Positions 1 through 11,879 of a DNA stretch of 64,000 nucleotides are shown one piece after another. Within the stretch, counting starts at the first letter, position 1, and each line of letters opens with the position of its first letter. Location: the NCBI RefSeq assembly GCF_002865645.1, contig NW_020194619.1, forward strand, positions 1,648,442 through 1,712,441. The letters run 5' to 3'. This stretch comes from Hyaloscypha bicolor E. Taxonomy: Eukaryota > Ascomycota > Leotiomycetes > Helotiales > Hyaloscyphaceae. Below the pieces are notes generated by a model. That model worked only from the letters and a program-made list of their open reading frames with translations. It made no database searches and was not told the DNA's origin. Position numbers and translations under genes: made by a program.

Positions 1-550
1 TAAGAGAGCCTGGAAATTTAGCGATTAAGCACCTGGAACTTATTTACCTCGTATGCAATTATGGGTGATTGAGGGGTGAGTGGTGAGTATTTCGAAAACA
101 TGAGGTCCTGAACCTAATGATTTTGCCCTAGTGGGAAAGGAAAGGAGCAAACAAAGCTCTCTTTACAGTCCAATACCGTGGTGGGGATTTTACCCCCTGG
201 TCACGTGGTTCAGTCATGTAACCTCCGGGCGTCCGTACAGTCCGCAGTCCGCTTATATTACCCCTCTTTCCTTCTCTGTTCTTAGAAATCAACCAACCTT
301 CACTCACTAATTCCACGTCTCTCATACGCTGTGACCCCACGCTGTGGAAGCCCATTATCTCTATGTATTACTACTTGTTTTATATCCCCATTATAATACC
401 GCAAAAAGTGAACATAAGAAAACTAAAGGAGTATAAACAAAAGAGGCATAGAAGATAGGGAGTAAAGGTGGCATAGATCCTGAAGAATAAGTATTATTTC
501 TTTCTTTAATCACGTGCCAACACCTTTCATTCCTGTCTTTTTATTCTGCT
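1..550. other. Intergenic, no gene supported
   Basis: Ordinary-composition sequence with only short chance reading frames. A reverse-strand frame of about 75 codons near 128-355 has no recognisable domain. Nothing else seen. Confidence 0.4.
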
Positions 551-1434
551 TAATCGTTCGGCGTTTCCCACCTACAATTCGCCTAGCACGCCTTGTAGGT
601 GAGGGATAGCGATACGCACAGAACAGCGATACGCAAATCTGAGATTTGGTGGGAATCTCTCCTTTTCTCCCTTTGAATTCTCACAACGCAGCGTAATAAA
701 ATAGTGTCTAAGTATTGGGAATTGATCCCAAGGTATAGGCCCTTTAGCTTAGTAAATTTTAAAACTAAAAAATTAAGGCGTTGTTGTAATGCAAATCTGC
801 CCGATTTGACCATACAAATTTTGGTGCGATTTGCGTATCTGTTACCCCCCGTTCGTCAATACGAGCGATTGATCAATCGGACCTAAGCGAGGAGCCCGAT
901 TCGCTAATAAAAGTGCCCGATTTTAAAATAATTTATAACTTTCTAATAAAGTATAGAGGCCAAAATTTAATTAAATAAAAAGGATTAATACTTATAAGAG
1001 ATTTAAATAAAGTTTTCTTAGATTAAATTCTATTAAAGATTAAAAGATATATATAATTTTATATTTTTAAATTAAAATGATAATAAAAAGGTTTTATAGT
1101 TCTAATAAAAGGATAAAGCTAATATTACTTAATTAATATAATTAACTAAACTATTTCTAATAAATTATATTAATAAGATTTGAATAATTTATGAGTTTTA
1201 AAATATTTTAGTATTTTAAAAATTTGCTCGTATTCGACTTCGTATTTATGAACCGAAGTTCGCTTAAGCAAGCGATTAAGCAATCGGGGCCCGCGATTGG
1301 GCAATGGGGACCCCGATTGACCAATCGCTCGTATTGACGAACGGGGGGGAACATATCGCTGTTCTGTGCGTATCGCTATCCCTCACCTACAAGGCGTGCT
1401 AGGCGAATTGTAGGTGGGAAACGCCGAACGATTA
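551..1434. mobile_element. Inverted-repeat DNA element (MITE-like), TA-flanked
   Basis: A long terminal inverted repeat is directly visible. The sequence from 551 (taatcgttcggcgtttccc...) reappears as its reverse complement ending at 1434. Arms match over about 80 bp (551-630 against 1355-1434), and the match resumes at 838-880 against about 1312-1352 once a later insertion at 632-835 is removed, so the true arms are about 120 bp. The element is bounded by TA on both sides (551-552 and 1433-1434), the target duplication of Tc1/mariner-type transposons. The middle (900-1230) is AT-rich, with no transposase frame. Non-autonomous copy; the superfamily is inferred from the TA duplication only. 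Confidence 0.8.
632..835. mobile_element. Second small MITE nested in the left arm of the element at 551-1434
   Basis: The left arm is interrupted by 204 bp that the right arm lacks. The insert begins cgcaaatc and ends gattt gcg, an 8-bp inverted repeat, and is flanked by TA at 630-631 and 836-837. Removing it and one TA restores gcgatatctgttac, which aligns to the reverse complement of the intact right arm (gcgatatgttccc). This gives the order of events: outer element first, inner element later. No coding capacity. Confidence 0.7.
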
Positions 1435-1941
1435 TTAGGTTCCCCAAGATATGTTTTAGAAAGTATGCTTACATCTAGATATAAACTTGACTCCTTGGCT
1501 TTAAAAAAAAAGAAATAGAGGTGGTCAGGTGATGTGACCATGGGCTACCCAGATTAGACCTAGCGCGTCATGTGCAATCAAGGTAGGTACTTCTGGCAGT
1601 GAAATTCTCACTTAGTAGGTCCTCTATTTTATCGATTATTTATATTTCGAGACACTCAAATCATTGATTTGAAATCCTTATAAAGAGTATTTTCAACTTA
1701 ATTTCATTCCAACTTCATATCAAGAAAGAACCGTGGCGCTTTTGTTTTTGTTTCAGCTCAACACCGCCACGTTTTGACACCCAATGGGCCCCGTCAATTC
1801 ATGTCACCTGGACCGCGACCCAGCCTCGTCAAAATGGTGCCCCTTTCTCCTTTTGCCCTCTACGCGCGGTCCTAATTGCGTTGGTTTCCTCATTATATGT
1901 CTTCACACGTGTCTGGCTTGAATGTATGAATTTGCGACAGC
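1435..1941. other. Upstream region of the NACHT gene
   Basis: Non-coding stretch ahead of the gene starting at 1942. It becomes C/T-rich near 1845-1880, as often seen in fungal promoters. I see no clear TATA box or operator. Confidence 0.35.
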
Positions 1942-4900
1942 ATGGATCCCATCACGGCGTTGGGCATTGCAGCTAGCGCGGCGCAATTCATCCAATTCAG
2001 CTCCAGCTTGATATCAGGCACGATAGAGATCTACCAGGTGTGTATTTCCTTCGATATTTCTTGTCTTGTTTGAGTGGCCGATACCCTCTAGACAGGCGAT
2101 GTCTTAAGAGCTATAACTCATGATATATACACCGTCTTATCTCCGAAAACGACATCATGAAGGGCAAGTAGTGCTGATTCAGTGAATAGTCCGCCACAGG
2201 TGCTACGGTCAGCCACGTAGAAATTGGGTCGCTGGTAGAGCGGACGAAATTTCTCATAGGATGCCTTGATACTGCACCGGCGGATAATGCCCCACGCTTG
2301 GGGCGAAAGTCGCCATTTGACCGACAGCTCAGAGTAATTGTGATTACATGCAGAGATGCCGCCAGTCAGCTAGCCAGCATCTTAGATGATCTCAAGAGGA
2401 AAGGAAGGCATCGGTTGACGGAAAGCCTCCTCGTGGCTGCGAAATCTATGCGGAAGGAGAAGGTAGTCCAGCAACTCCACAGGAAGCTTCTAGGGTTGCA
2501 ATCCGAGCTCTCGTGCTGTCTGATATCAATTGTCCAGTAGGCCGCCCTCCTCGGTAGTAAATAAAAGTGCCAGCTGATATCAATCTCAGTGATGAACAAT
2601 CAGGCGGATTGGCCGAGTTGGAAGGTCTGTCAGCGCGCATCAAGGAGATGAACATCAATCAAGAATCAACCATCATGGACCTCCGCGATAAGCTTCTTAA
2701 CTCACTTTCTCGTCAAACACAGATAACGATCGAGGCCCAAAACCTCCTACGAGAGCTGGTTGAAGAAGTACGGACTACTCGGTCCCAACTTTCGGTTCTA
2801 GAAAGTCTGCGATATGCAAATATGGGTGCTCGAGAAAGCGAGGTGAAGTTAGCTCATCGGCAAACGTTTGAGTGGATGCTTCAGTCGGAGTTGGGCGGTC
2901 GACTACCCGAGACAGGTTTCGACGACTGGTTGAGGGACAGCGGCGGGGTCTACTGGATTACCGGGAAGCCGGGTTGTGGGAAGTCTACGCTGATGAAGCT
3001 CCTGTGTCACCATCCTATAGTCAAACAATCTCTGACTCATTGGGCTGGAGGACAGCGATTATTATTCTCGACCTATTTCTTCTGGAGCAGCGGAGAAGAG
3101 TTCCAGAAAACGCAGGAGGGCCTTCTGCGGACATTGCTCTCGCAAATCTTTACCGAATGCCCTCAACTTATGCCACAGGCTTGCGGCGATCGTTGGGGCC
3201 AAAGCTATCACTGGATGAAAGACGAACTTCTTGACGTTTTTTGGAAGCTGAGTCAAGAGAGCAGTTTTGACTCCAAGTTCTGCTTCTTTATCGATGGTCT
3301 CGACGAGTTCGAAGGAGACCATGATGATCTTGCGCGGCTTTTCGGACGACTAGGTTCCGTGACCAACATTAAAGTCTGTCTTTCGAGCAGGGAGTGGCCA
3401 GTCTTTGACTACCACTTTGGAGCCACGGGAGATGAGGAGAAGCCTTTTAAATGCCGGAAGCTTCGCCTGCATACTTACACGGAGAACGATATGATGCGTT
3501 TGGTCAGAGGCAAACTCTGCGAAGATGATCGATATCAACGCTTCTTACGGAATCTACCGCGGAACGAAAGCATCAAGCAACAGGATTTCTTCAATGAGAT
3601 TATCTTGAGGGCGCAGGGGGTGTTTTTATGGGTAGCTTTCGTATGCAGAGAGCTCTTGAAGGGAATTATGAACCAAGACACTTTACAAGTTTTGATGTCT
3701 AGGCTGGATGCCCTGCCCGTTGATCTCGAAATTTGTTACATGAGGGTTATCAACCGCATTGATCGGGTGTATCAGTCGTTGTCTGCAAGGGTATTGCAAG
3801 TGCTTTGTGTCACGACTGAAGATCTAAAGATGAGCGCCTTCGAGTACTTGGAAGATGACGACTTTGGCAACAGGGGCACATCGCTCCGTGGTCGAAAGTC
3901 GAACATGAGCGTGGTGGCGCAAATTAAGGCATCCATTGGCGATCTAGTTCAAGTTGACTCAGTCTCGGGCCATGTGAGCTTCATCCATGCTACAGTCAAA
4001 GAGTTCATTAGCACCTCACAGGCCCAGAGCATTCTGAGATCTCGGGGAGGGCAAAACTTCGATCCGCACAAGTATTTGTGTCGCTGGAACTTGTATGAGC
4101 TCCTGAGAAACGCCAAGGATTCAAGCAGTCAAAAAAGGCTCGATCGTCTCACGTATCACGCGCGAATATATGAAGAACATACGGGAAAGACGGATGAATA
4201 TGCTCTCGACGAAGTTGCTACCTCGTTAGCAAATTCCGCGGCTCTTCAAAAGCCAAAGCCGCATGACTTACTCTCCAATTCCTTGAAACCAAACGAACCT
4301 AGGATCATGTGGATGCCAGAGTGGTCTGACGAGCATTCCTTCCTGCGGTTTGCTGTTCATCGCGGCCTGTGTGTATATGTCGCTTTGAAACTCGATCAAC
4401 AGCCCAACTTGATATATGGATGTGGAAGTCACCTTCCGCTCCTCGATTATGCCACTTGGGCAGGGTTCTACGATGGTGAAATCGCACCTGCTAGACCAGC
4501 TGCCGTGGAGCGGATGGTGCGCCTTTTACTTGATCGCGGTGCATCCCCGAACGAGTTTTACAAAGGCAGAACCCCTTTCCTCGCGCTTCTCACTTGGCTC
4601 GCGGAGTACACTGAACCTGCATATCGCATATCAGACACTGCATCACATATACGGAAGAATACCATCCATCCCAGGCTTGATGATAGTGTAAGAATCCTCG
4701 AATTGTTCGTCTATCACAAGGCGTATGTCTTTGACCAGTGGTGGATAGAGGCCGACAAAATCGTGCATCCGGTCTTGCTAGATGTATTTCACTATCAGAA
4801 AGTGAGGATCCTGGGCCATCCTAGCATTATTCGCAAACTGAGAGGCGCGTCGGACAGGCAGGTCAGAGGGTTGGAAGCTCTGATCTCACGAAAGGGTGCT

Positions 4901-5416
4901 CATTCATTGGCTTCAAGAGCATTGCGGCAAGTTCGGTCTATTGTTTGGGCATGCAAGACTATTGTCGGACTTCCGCTGTATGTGTTGTGGGCTGATGGCG
5001 CTAAGCTCGTCGGCTTGGCCTTCGCAGCGGTTGCAGTATGCTGTGCTGGATTGTCAATCTATCTTGTGTACCGTGACAAAGTGCCCCGGCCGTCCCGCAT
5101 CAAGTCCATACAAGTTCAACAAAATCAAATGCGACTGGTTACTCTCTTCACAGTGGAATGTGCAAGGCTAGTTTCCGAGACTGCGTTCTTCTGTGTCGCT
5201 CAATTAACAGATCTGAAGAATGGTCTGAAGATGCTTGGCTTTCGCTCTTGCTGCGCGATAATGGTTCTGGTTTTACGCTTTTGTTTTCCTTTGGTTCTAA
5301 GTGCGGAGGGGTTTGCGATGAATTTCGTCTTCATATTTTGTGGTTGGATTGGTTTTGCGGTAATTGTAGCGATAAACCTCGAGCGTGAGAAGGATAACGT
5401 GGCACAGAAAACATGA
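1942..5416 (+). CDS. NACHT-domain (NLR-like) NTPase with C-terminal membrane segments; 5' part possibly damaged
   Basis: Start ATG 1942 encodes MDPITALGIAASAAQFIQF, the usual opening of the helical N-terminal domain of fungal NACHT proteins. Intron 1 is 2038-2091; the intron before the main exon is 2537-2589 (GT...CTGAT...CAG, 53 nt, phase-compatible). The main exon 2590-5416 is open to a TGA. It has a coiled linker, a P-loop GKPGCGKST at 2963-2989, a Walker B region FFIDGLDEFEG near 3278-3316, a winged-helix/DUF7791-like stretch, an ankyrin-like segment (LLLDRGASPN, about 4520-4590) and hydrophobic segments at about 4935-5070 and 5235-5390. Proteins of this class act as signal-transducing NTPases, some in heterokaryon incompatibility; the ligand is unknown. 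Oddity: between 2092 and 2536 the frame is broken by an in-frame TGA at 2158-2160, and the next open frame (2190-2536) is shifted. Either an unrecognised intron lies there or the gene is partly degraded. Confidence 0.75.
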
Positions 5417-5753
5417 CAGTATGTTGGATTCCCTGTGAATTCAACGGCGCTGGTACAACGTAATGAGTGGGGTTTATGGTGACTTGGACGCCCGAGAGAT
5501 CAGACTGCAGGCTGGTCAATAAGCCCGTCAGTTATCAACTGAGGATATTTCCTGGCTGGTTGGTTTATAAGGGTCGGCCAGCTGATTAGCTTAACTTAGT
5601 GACTACTAAGTAACTAATCAATTATACTTCATATGTGATTTGTGGTGTGAAAAAGTCAAGGTAGTAGAAATCATAGAAACGGATTCTGAGATAAGTCTCC
5701 TTACCATTAAGAGCCCGTTTGGCCGGGTAAGTAAAAGGGCATTTGAAATGGTA
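5417..5753. other. Downstream spacer
   Basis: No gene or clear repeat. Around 5711-5740 (gagcccgtttggccgggtaa) and again near 6325-6345 there are short related G/C-rich and aaaagggcat motifs in opposite orientation, which might be ends of an older element. The match is too weak to call. Confidence 0.3.
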
Positions 5754-5758
5754 TTACG

Positions 5759-6109
5759 TGTTGAAATTAGGGGCCTGAGGCCCCTAATAGGCTTAGTAAG
5801 CCCTGGAACAGAGCCTTAGGGGCTGTGTACTAATGGGGCTTAAGCCATGGGCTTATTACTGAGAAGATTATGCCCTGTAAGGTTGATACAGGGCATAATA
5901 TGCCCTGTGAGGCTAAATCAGTTCAGCTGAGGTTGAATGGTTCAGTATAAGGCTCTCTGGTTTAGGGGTTTAGTGCATGTGACTTAGGGGGTTCAGGGCT
6001 ATATATACGGGCTACTTACCACTGTAGAACAGCAGTCAATTCAGTACGTTTTACTTGGTTTACATTGCAAGCACGTGACCCTAGCTATATTGCTTTAGCT
6101 AGTTCAACA
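5759..6109. mobile_element. Solo LTR (351 bp) with 5-bp TSD TTACG
   Basis: The segment starts TGTTGAAATTAG and ends CTAGTTCAACA, i.e. inverted TGTTGAA/TTCAACA termini as in LTR retrotransposons. It is flanked by TTACG at 5754-5758 and TTACG at 6110-6114, an exact 5-bp duplication. Inside are a TATA-like ctatatatac near 5999-6008 and gcacgtgac near 6072-6080. No second copy is in the window, so the interior was probably lost by LTR-LTR recombination. TG and CA are intact, so it has escaped RIP. Confidence 0.8.
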
Positions 6110-6114
6110 TTACG

Positions 6115-6336
6115 CACCTATTTATTAGAGGCACGTGACATGGAGAAAAAGGGCTAATATATACTATTTATCTCTTTCTTATTTCTTATAATAGTATTAC
6201 TTTTTATAATCCTTATTATTGAAACGACTTCAATACACTGTAATTCCGTCGCACGTGAGTGTTTATATAGACTTAAAGAAAAGCGAATTATAGGGGCCAA
6301 TGCCCTGAAATACGCTATAAAAGGGCATTCTCACTT
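6115..6336. other. Spacer with repeated gcacgtga motifs
   Basis: AT-moderate sequence containing gcacgtgac (about 6131) and gcacgtgag (about 6252). No reading frame supported. Confidence 0.3.
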
Positions 6337-6684
6337 TTACCGCCTCTGGCCCTGGGAGGTCGATGAAGCTGAAGGTTCTGGGTCTTGCCAGTCATACTCA
6401 TATACGCCTCGAAACAATCGATATCTCCCATATTGCCTCCGGCGTGCATCCCATACCCATTCGCTCCAACCCGATATGCCGGTATCTCCGCTTGGTATGT
6501 CGCTGCTTGTTATAGGGCACAACCAAAATTTACATCGTCCCAAAACCCGACATTTCTGCTCAGGCTTTACCACTATGACCCAATAGCTCTTGTTATTGTT
6601 CCCTATATTAACAATATCTTCAATATCGAGGCTACCTTCAATGACGATTTTTTCAGCTGCAGGGCCATCATCCCAGATCAGCAT
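6337..6684 (-). CDS. Hypothetical protein, C-terminal exon or fragment
   Basis: A reverse-strand frame encodes about 115 residues from an internal ATG at 6684. The same frame is open further upstream (…GPLDGKTVTSICAMLIWDDG…), so 6684 is probably not the real start. An upstream exon may exist: a candidate donor and a tgctaac branch-like motif lie near 6790-6825. The protein has a fairly even residue composition with several Cys and Trp, but I recognise no domain. Could be the end of a small gene or a chance frame. Confidence 0.3.
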   Translation of the reverse strand: MLIWDDGPAAEKIVIEGSLDIEDIVNIGNNNKSYWVIVVKPEQKCRVLGRCKFWLCPITSSDIPSGDTGISGWSEWVWDARRRQYGRYRLFRGVYEYDWQDPEPSASSTSQGQRR

Positions 6685-6849
6685 CGCGCAAATACTTGTG
6701 ACAGTCTTGCCATCGAGCGGCCCGGTAAGCTGTGGTCCGGAAAAAGAGAGACTTGAGGTAATCGGATACCGTGGGATTCAGCATAAACAGATGTTAGCAC
6801 ATATATTACACTGGCTTTGCATGGAGGACAGAACCTACTAATTGTCGGA

Positions 6850-8050
6850 TCTCAGCTTCCACGGTAGCCCACAAGTCCACCCCTTGAGTTAAACTGTTTG
6901 TGATATCCTTCTTCATCTGGTATTGGGTTCGTGAGGGGACTTTGAGGTGTTGCCGCAGAGAAGGACCCACTCGTGTTGGGTTCTCCGGTTAACCACAACG
7001 ACCAAAACCTTCTAGAAGAATCCACCAGCCAACCGCCCACGCCCGCTACGATTTTTCAAACAACCCACTCATTAAAAACAGAGAAGAAGTTACTTATGTA
7101 ATGATCGAGTTATGAAATCATTGCCCCTCGGAAACCGCACAACCCCTTTCCCTCAAGCGCTAACCCCTGAATCCGCTCGGCAAAGTTTACCCCATTCCCC
7201 TGACACCTCGTTTTCCACTGGACAGTGCAACAGCGAACTCAGGTGCAGCAAGGCTATGCAAACTCGTCGAATGTCGGGCGTTCACACACATCTCTAGTTT
7301 CAACACCTCTTTATTATTAGATATTCATCCCCATTCCCTCCGCTTGCATCATTACCACACACGCGCGCCAACATACAGACACACGCGACTTCCTCTCGAT
7401 ACGAAACAATCTGTTGGTTGGGAAAGAAAGGCTCGATTGCTGTTCTAAGAGTAGATTTACAGGTTTATATATAGGGTCTAGTACCCTGGTCAAACAGGTG
7501 GTAAAACCAGGTGATTTCGGCAACTGACATAATCGTGTGTGAAGGGAAATACAACACCCTCAATACCTCTGCGATAACATAGGCCGCTGCCTCAACCGGG
7601 CGGGCAAAGACACGGCGCCTCCTCAATGCTCTACAGCGCAGGTTCTTGGCACGCATCAGCCCAAACCGCAGAAGATGATGAGGGTCAATCTACCTACGAA
7701 TACGATGGGTGTGGTTGAAGCCAAGAAAGGAGATGCGGTTATCCAGCAAGGGGAGATAGAAAAATGGAAATCAGAAGGAAACAAGAGGAAAGAGGCGAGT
7801 ATGGTCCTTTCAAAGCAGTATCTATGTTCATAAATATAGAAGGTATTACCAACGACTAGCTAGAAGACTTGAAGCGCATTACCAAGGCTCTTCGTATATT
7901 CCAAAAACGTAATGGGTATCTGATTCTCAAACCTAAACAGGAGTAGCCCGTCCAACATAGACTACCAAACCCACCCTGACAATCCCCTCCCAAGCTCAAT
8001 CCCTCAATTTCCTCAACAAAACCTGAAGGATGACTTCTACCAATCGCATC
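6850..8050. other. Intergenic, no gene supported
   Basis: Several short frames on both strands, none with domain-like sequence or convincing splice sites. A frame at 7465-7656 (reverse) is arginine-rich at its start and looks like chance. Confidence 0.35.
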
Positions 8051-10421
8051 CTACCCAAGATACACCATCTGCCGTCGCCCTTCTTCCCTAACTGTCGAAA
8101 TGACCTGCCCTACCGCAACCCGAAAGGCAATGCTACCCTTCCACTCCACAAGCATGACATTCTCAACTTTCCAGTCAAATGGATTCCGATATACAGGGCC
8201 CTCGACCGTAGATGACGTGCCCGTATAGGCACCGGTCGTGGGGTCCTTATTAAGTACAGTCCGAGACGGGCCCTTAGGGAAATACTCCTCAGCCACCGCC
8301 CCTTCCAGAGCTTCGCCCGTTTTCCTGATGGAAAGGAAGATGAACTCGTGGTCACCGGGCTTCCCGGCAACACGAGCACAAGTCCATATCTTCCCTACGC
8401 AAGAGCCAGCGTGATCTAGAAGGTAGAATGTTTGTAGCGCTTTCTCCGACATATCGCGGTTTTTTGTCGCTGCACCGATTTTGAATCTTTGTATAGGTGT
8501 TTCGAAACGGAGCAAGGTACCGGAGAGTTTCAGCTGTTGCCGAGCACTAATTGAGAGAGCCATCGATGTGGCTGATATCCTGGATTCCGAAAACTTTCCA
8601 CTCTTGACGTCTGTAGAGTACAAGAGAATCGATTCTCCCTTATCCTCGACATATATCGTCATTTGCGGCCCTCCACAAGCGAGGGCCTTCGGGCGGGCGA
8701 ATTCCGGCCAGACGCAACCTCGGTCCAGTGCCCATGCTGCCCAAGACCAGGAAGGAATTCCAAGTCGGCTGGATTCGGGGTTAATGGAATACGTGCTGGC
8801 GTATTCTGGCTGCCAGAGGAGTGCTTCTGCGAACCAAGCTCGTGGCAAGCCTCCAGGAAAAGCCAGCTTCGATTGGTCCAAATTGTACAGAACTCCCGAC
8901 ATTGCTTTCAGCGTATCTTTCTTAAAGCTAAATGTTCGCAGGCTAAATTCTGCGACTAGAGCCACATAGTTTGGGAGGAATGTTAGATTCCAATTCTTGT
9001 CGGTGAGCTTTAACTTATTGAACGTCAAGAGGTCGCCAATCCTTTCGAGTGAGCTAGGAGCGTCACGATTAGCTCCCCACTGAAACGGATTCGGCCTCCT
9101 CTTCATATTGGTAGAAAGTGCCCCAGTTTCCATAGCGACATCTTCAGAGCAGACCGAATTCGCACATCTGAAATACACTTGGAAGTCGGTAAAAAGCAAC
9201 AGTCGTTTGGATAGTACCTTTTCCTGCAATGTCCATCCTCGACTGTTCCAGATAAGCGAGGTGCCCGAATTGAGACTGCGGAAAGAGGGAAATTCAACAG
9301 CAAGTTCGACCCCATTCACGATTTCGGAGCGTTGAGTGTAGTGCCTTGGTCTGCTAACCCCGGGTAATCCCCAATCTGCATCTATTTAGAAGAGTTGTTA
9401 GTTATTTGATGTTCGAGTGCCGTCGCTTCTGAACAGTTCTGCCAATCCCGAGAGCAGAATGACAATATATCTGAATGAAAGAAGTTGAGGACATGAGTCC
9501 GATAGACTTACGTAGGCCTGTCCCAGCAGCGATAGTTAAGGTCGCATTGCTGTATATCTCGTCCATCATATCGATCTGCAAGTCCCGGTCTTCGTCGTCA
9601 TCTTGTACGATGCAGAGAGAATCTACCCAAAGAAAGCGATAGCCAATTGAACGAGTGACCTCAAGAGCATCTCGTATAGTACGAGGCAGGAGTTCAGGCA
9701 ACTCGATGGTTTCAATTCCGTCTTCACCCGTCCGAACCGCTGCTTTCAAGCTCTTGGGCATTTCCCTCTTCATCTTGTCTTGCCCCCAGACATACGATAG
9801 TGCGACATATCGAGTCCGATCTGATGCTCCCTTCACAATTTTGTTCTTGTCAACGTCAATCAAGCGAAGATTTTCCCGAAGGAATCTTAGCGAACTTTTC
9901 TTGCCGATACACTGCCCAAACGATCCGGCGTGATAGTTATCGCACGCTTCCAGCCATTTGCGACACAGAGCCAGATCTGCGTGATCTCGATCCACGGCTC
10001 TTCCGAAAAAGGGGCCGTCACATAGCGGCCGAAGCAGAACTTCTACCATTTCTGTCGATTCCAAGTCCCAATAGACGAAAAACTGATATCGAGAATCGGT
10101 CTGGGTTTTCTTAGCGTAGGCTTGAAGATCAAACTCGTTGGAGTAAGCTTTCCACCTAATTCCATGATACTCGTTGTAGCTGGTGCAACATTTCCAACTC
10201 CTTTTATTTGATAATTTGATGATAGACTCTGGCGAAGGTTTGTGTGCGTGTAAAAATATGGCGTCCCGAACTAGTCGACAGAAACGGCATCGCTTTTCTT
10301 TGCAAATATCCTCCCAAGAACCAAGTTGGATGGCGAGCAATCTCTTTTCGCGAAGGTATTTCCGAAAGTCTATTGAACAACATACGGAGCATTGACGTAC
10401 GGAGCATAATGAACTTGACAT
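8051..10421 (-). CDS. HET-domain protein (heterokaryon incompatibility type), two exons
   Basis: ATG at 10421; exon 1 is 10421-9512, intron 9511-9382 (GTAAGT...TAG, 130 nt), exon 2 is 9381-8051. Joining restores phase and gives …AAGTGLHADWGLPGVSR…, the expected continuation of a HET domain; total about 746 residues. Visible hallmarks are RYVALSYVWG (about 204-213), TIRDALEVTRSIGYRFLWVDSLCIVQDD (split here only for orientation; about 247-275), the IYSNATLTIAAGTG block, and RGWTLQEKVLSKRLLLFT after the splice. The N-terminal 60 residues are Cys-rich (CSVRQCSVCC, CRFCRL), as often seen ahead of HET domains. HET proteins trigger cell death on fusion of genetically different hyphae; many are paralogues without a known partner. 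The C-terminal 300 residues have no domain I can name. Confidence 0.88.
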
Positions 10422-11235
10422 CTTTTGTAACGAAATAGTCGCCGAGAAACAAGTCTACGAGGCTGAGTGGACACAAATGAATCTTCATTTCCAGCTAGGA
10501 AAAGATCGATATCCGATTGAAGGCCGCTTCGCCAATTGACACTCCAGAATGTTGATGGTCGATCATGCGGAGCACTGACCTTGAGAGCACGAGGGTGGAG
10601 TCGAACAATGTAGTTGCAAAGAATAAAAACTGGGGAAGAAGAGCGCCCGCCAGAAGGTGGGGGTTGAGGCTGTCGGGGTGGTAGCCCGACTGCAGTGTAA
10701 AATCCATTTATCCAATCATAACATACGTTACATTCTGGATTCAGTGATCGGCACATTCTATTAGGTAACCGTCGTCCAGCAGGAAGCCCGCTCAATTAGT
10801 GAGGAGACCTGCAAGAAGCTGTATTTGGATGGAAAGGCTTTGGGCATAATCCACGCAGCCACCTCGACCCCACCAGCTGCTGCCGCGACACAGTTTGACC
10901 CTAGCATTGGGAAGATTGGGTATGTAAACACCCAGCTAAGGTTTATCATGAATCCAACCTCATCTTCACCCAGATGTCGATCGTGAACTTCAGAACTCGC
11001 TTGCTCGAAGAAAACCGAAGCGGGTCGCCACCGCTTGGACAGTGTTCTGAACTTCTGTCCACCAAAGGCTTGCTATTATCCACCACAATAACTTTCTCCT
11101 TGTCCCTTGATCCACTTCGCTGTGAGGTGAAGAAATGGTTCAAGCTTTCCATTCCATACAGTCCCAAATGACAATGACGGTAAGGTACTCTGTCGTTGTT
11201 CGGGGGTTGGATCGGGACCCCCCTGGTAACTGTGT
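10422..11235. other. Intergenic; one orphan coding-like patch at 10764-10950
   Basis: Mostly featureless. On the + strand about 10764-10950 reads as an open, alanine/proline-bearing peptide (…QQEARSISEETCKKLYL…) right after a possible acceptor (ttattag). I cannot connect it to other exons. It may be a gene relic. Confidence 0.25.
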
Positions 11236-11800
11236 GTAGATTAGATGAGATCAATAGCCTTAATCTAATCTAATCACAGAATAAACTCATTAATCGCATT
11301 CTATTCACGTGTTAACTAGACTAATCATGATTAATCTGATCTGATTAATACCACGTGACCGTACACGTGACAGCACTAGCCGAATCTGGTAGCGCTCTTG
11401 CCCGCTCTAGCTCTAGCGCTACCCTACTGCGTGATTAGGGGCGGTAGCGCTTGGTAAGCGAGCCGAAGCTAGATAATAAAAGGGGGAATATGGAGATTCC
11501 GAGGAGAATAACTAGTTTAATCTTATTAAAAGTTGGGATTTAGCTACTATTATATAAGCCCTAGCTTAATTTGACTAGGGCTACTTCATAAGTGCCTTAG
11601 TTATTTAATAATTATTAAGTAAACGATATTTTACTATAGTCACGTGACAGAGAAATCAGATTAAGTATGATTAATCAGATTAATTATTCTATTCTAATCT
11701 AATTAAAAAAAATCTTGAATTGCGTTAATTACAATCTAGTCACATTAATCCATTAATCCATTAGATTAATGTGATTAATCCTTTGACACACAGGCTGGTA
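11236..11800. repeat. TTAATC-rich inverted repeat region (degenerate element)
   Basis: Both ends (11236-11345 and 11650-11800) are dense in taatctaat/attaatc motifs in opposite orientation, around a core with the AT-rich piece 11460-11640. The outermost ctgtgtgt (about 11227) and acacacag (about 11785) are inverted. A related patch with gtgtgtcaaa and taatctaatctaat is at 20293-20525. Three cacgtgac sites lie inside (about 11351, 11363, 11641). Probably an old non-autonomous transposon; borders not certain. Confidence 0.45.
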
Positions 11801-11879
11801 AAAATTTCGTCGATCACATCTTCGACTTCTTCCAAGGGATGTAGTTGAATATCTTAAGGGAAACAGTTGGGAATCATCC

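Noticed and set aside
583..886. Short frames on both strands inside the inverted-repeat element
   Set aside because: They span the nested insert and the element arm; no domain, and explained by the mobile-element structure.
5759..6237. Alternative LTR end at ttcaataca (6237)
   Set aside because: No target duplication there, whereas the end at 6109 has an exact TTACG duplication.
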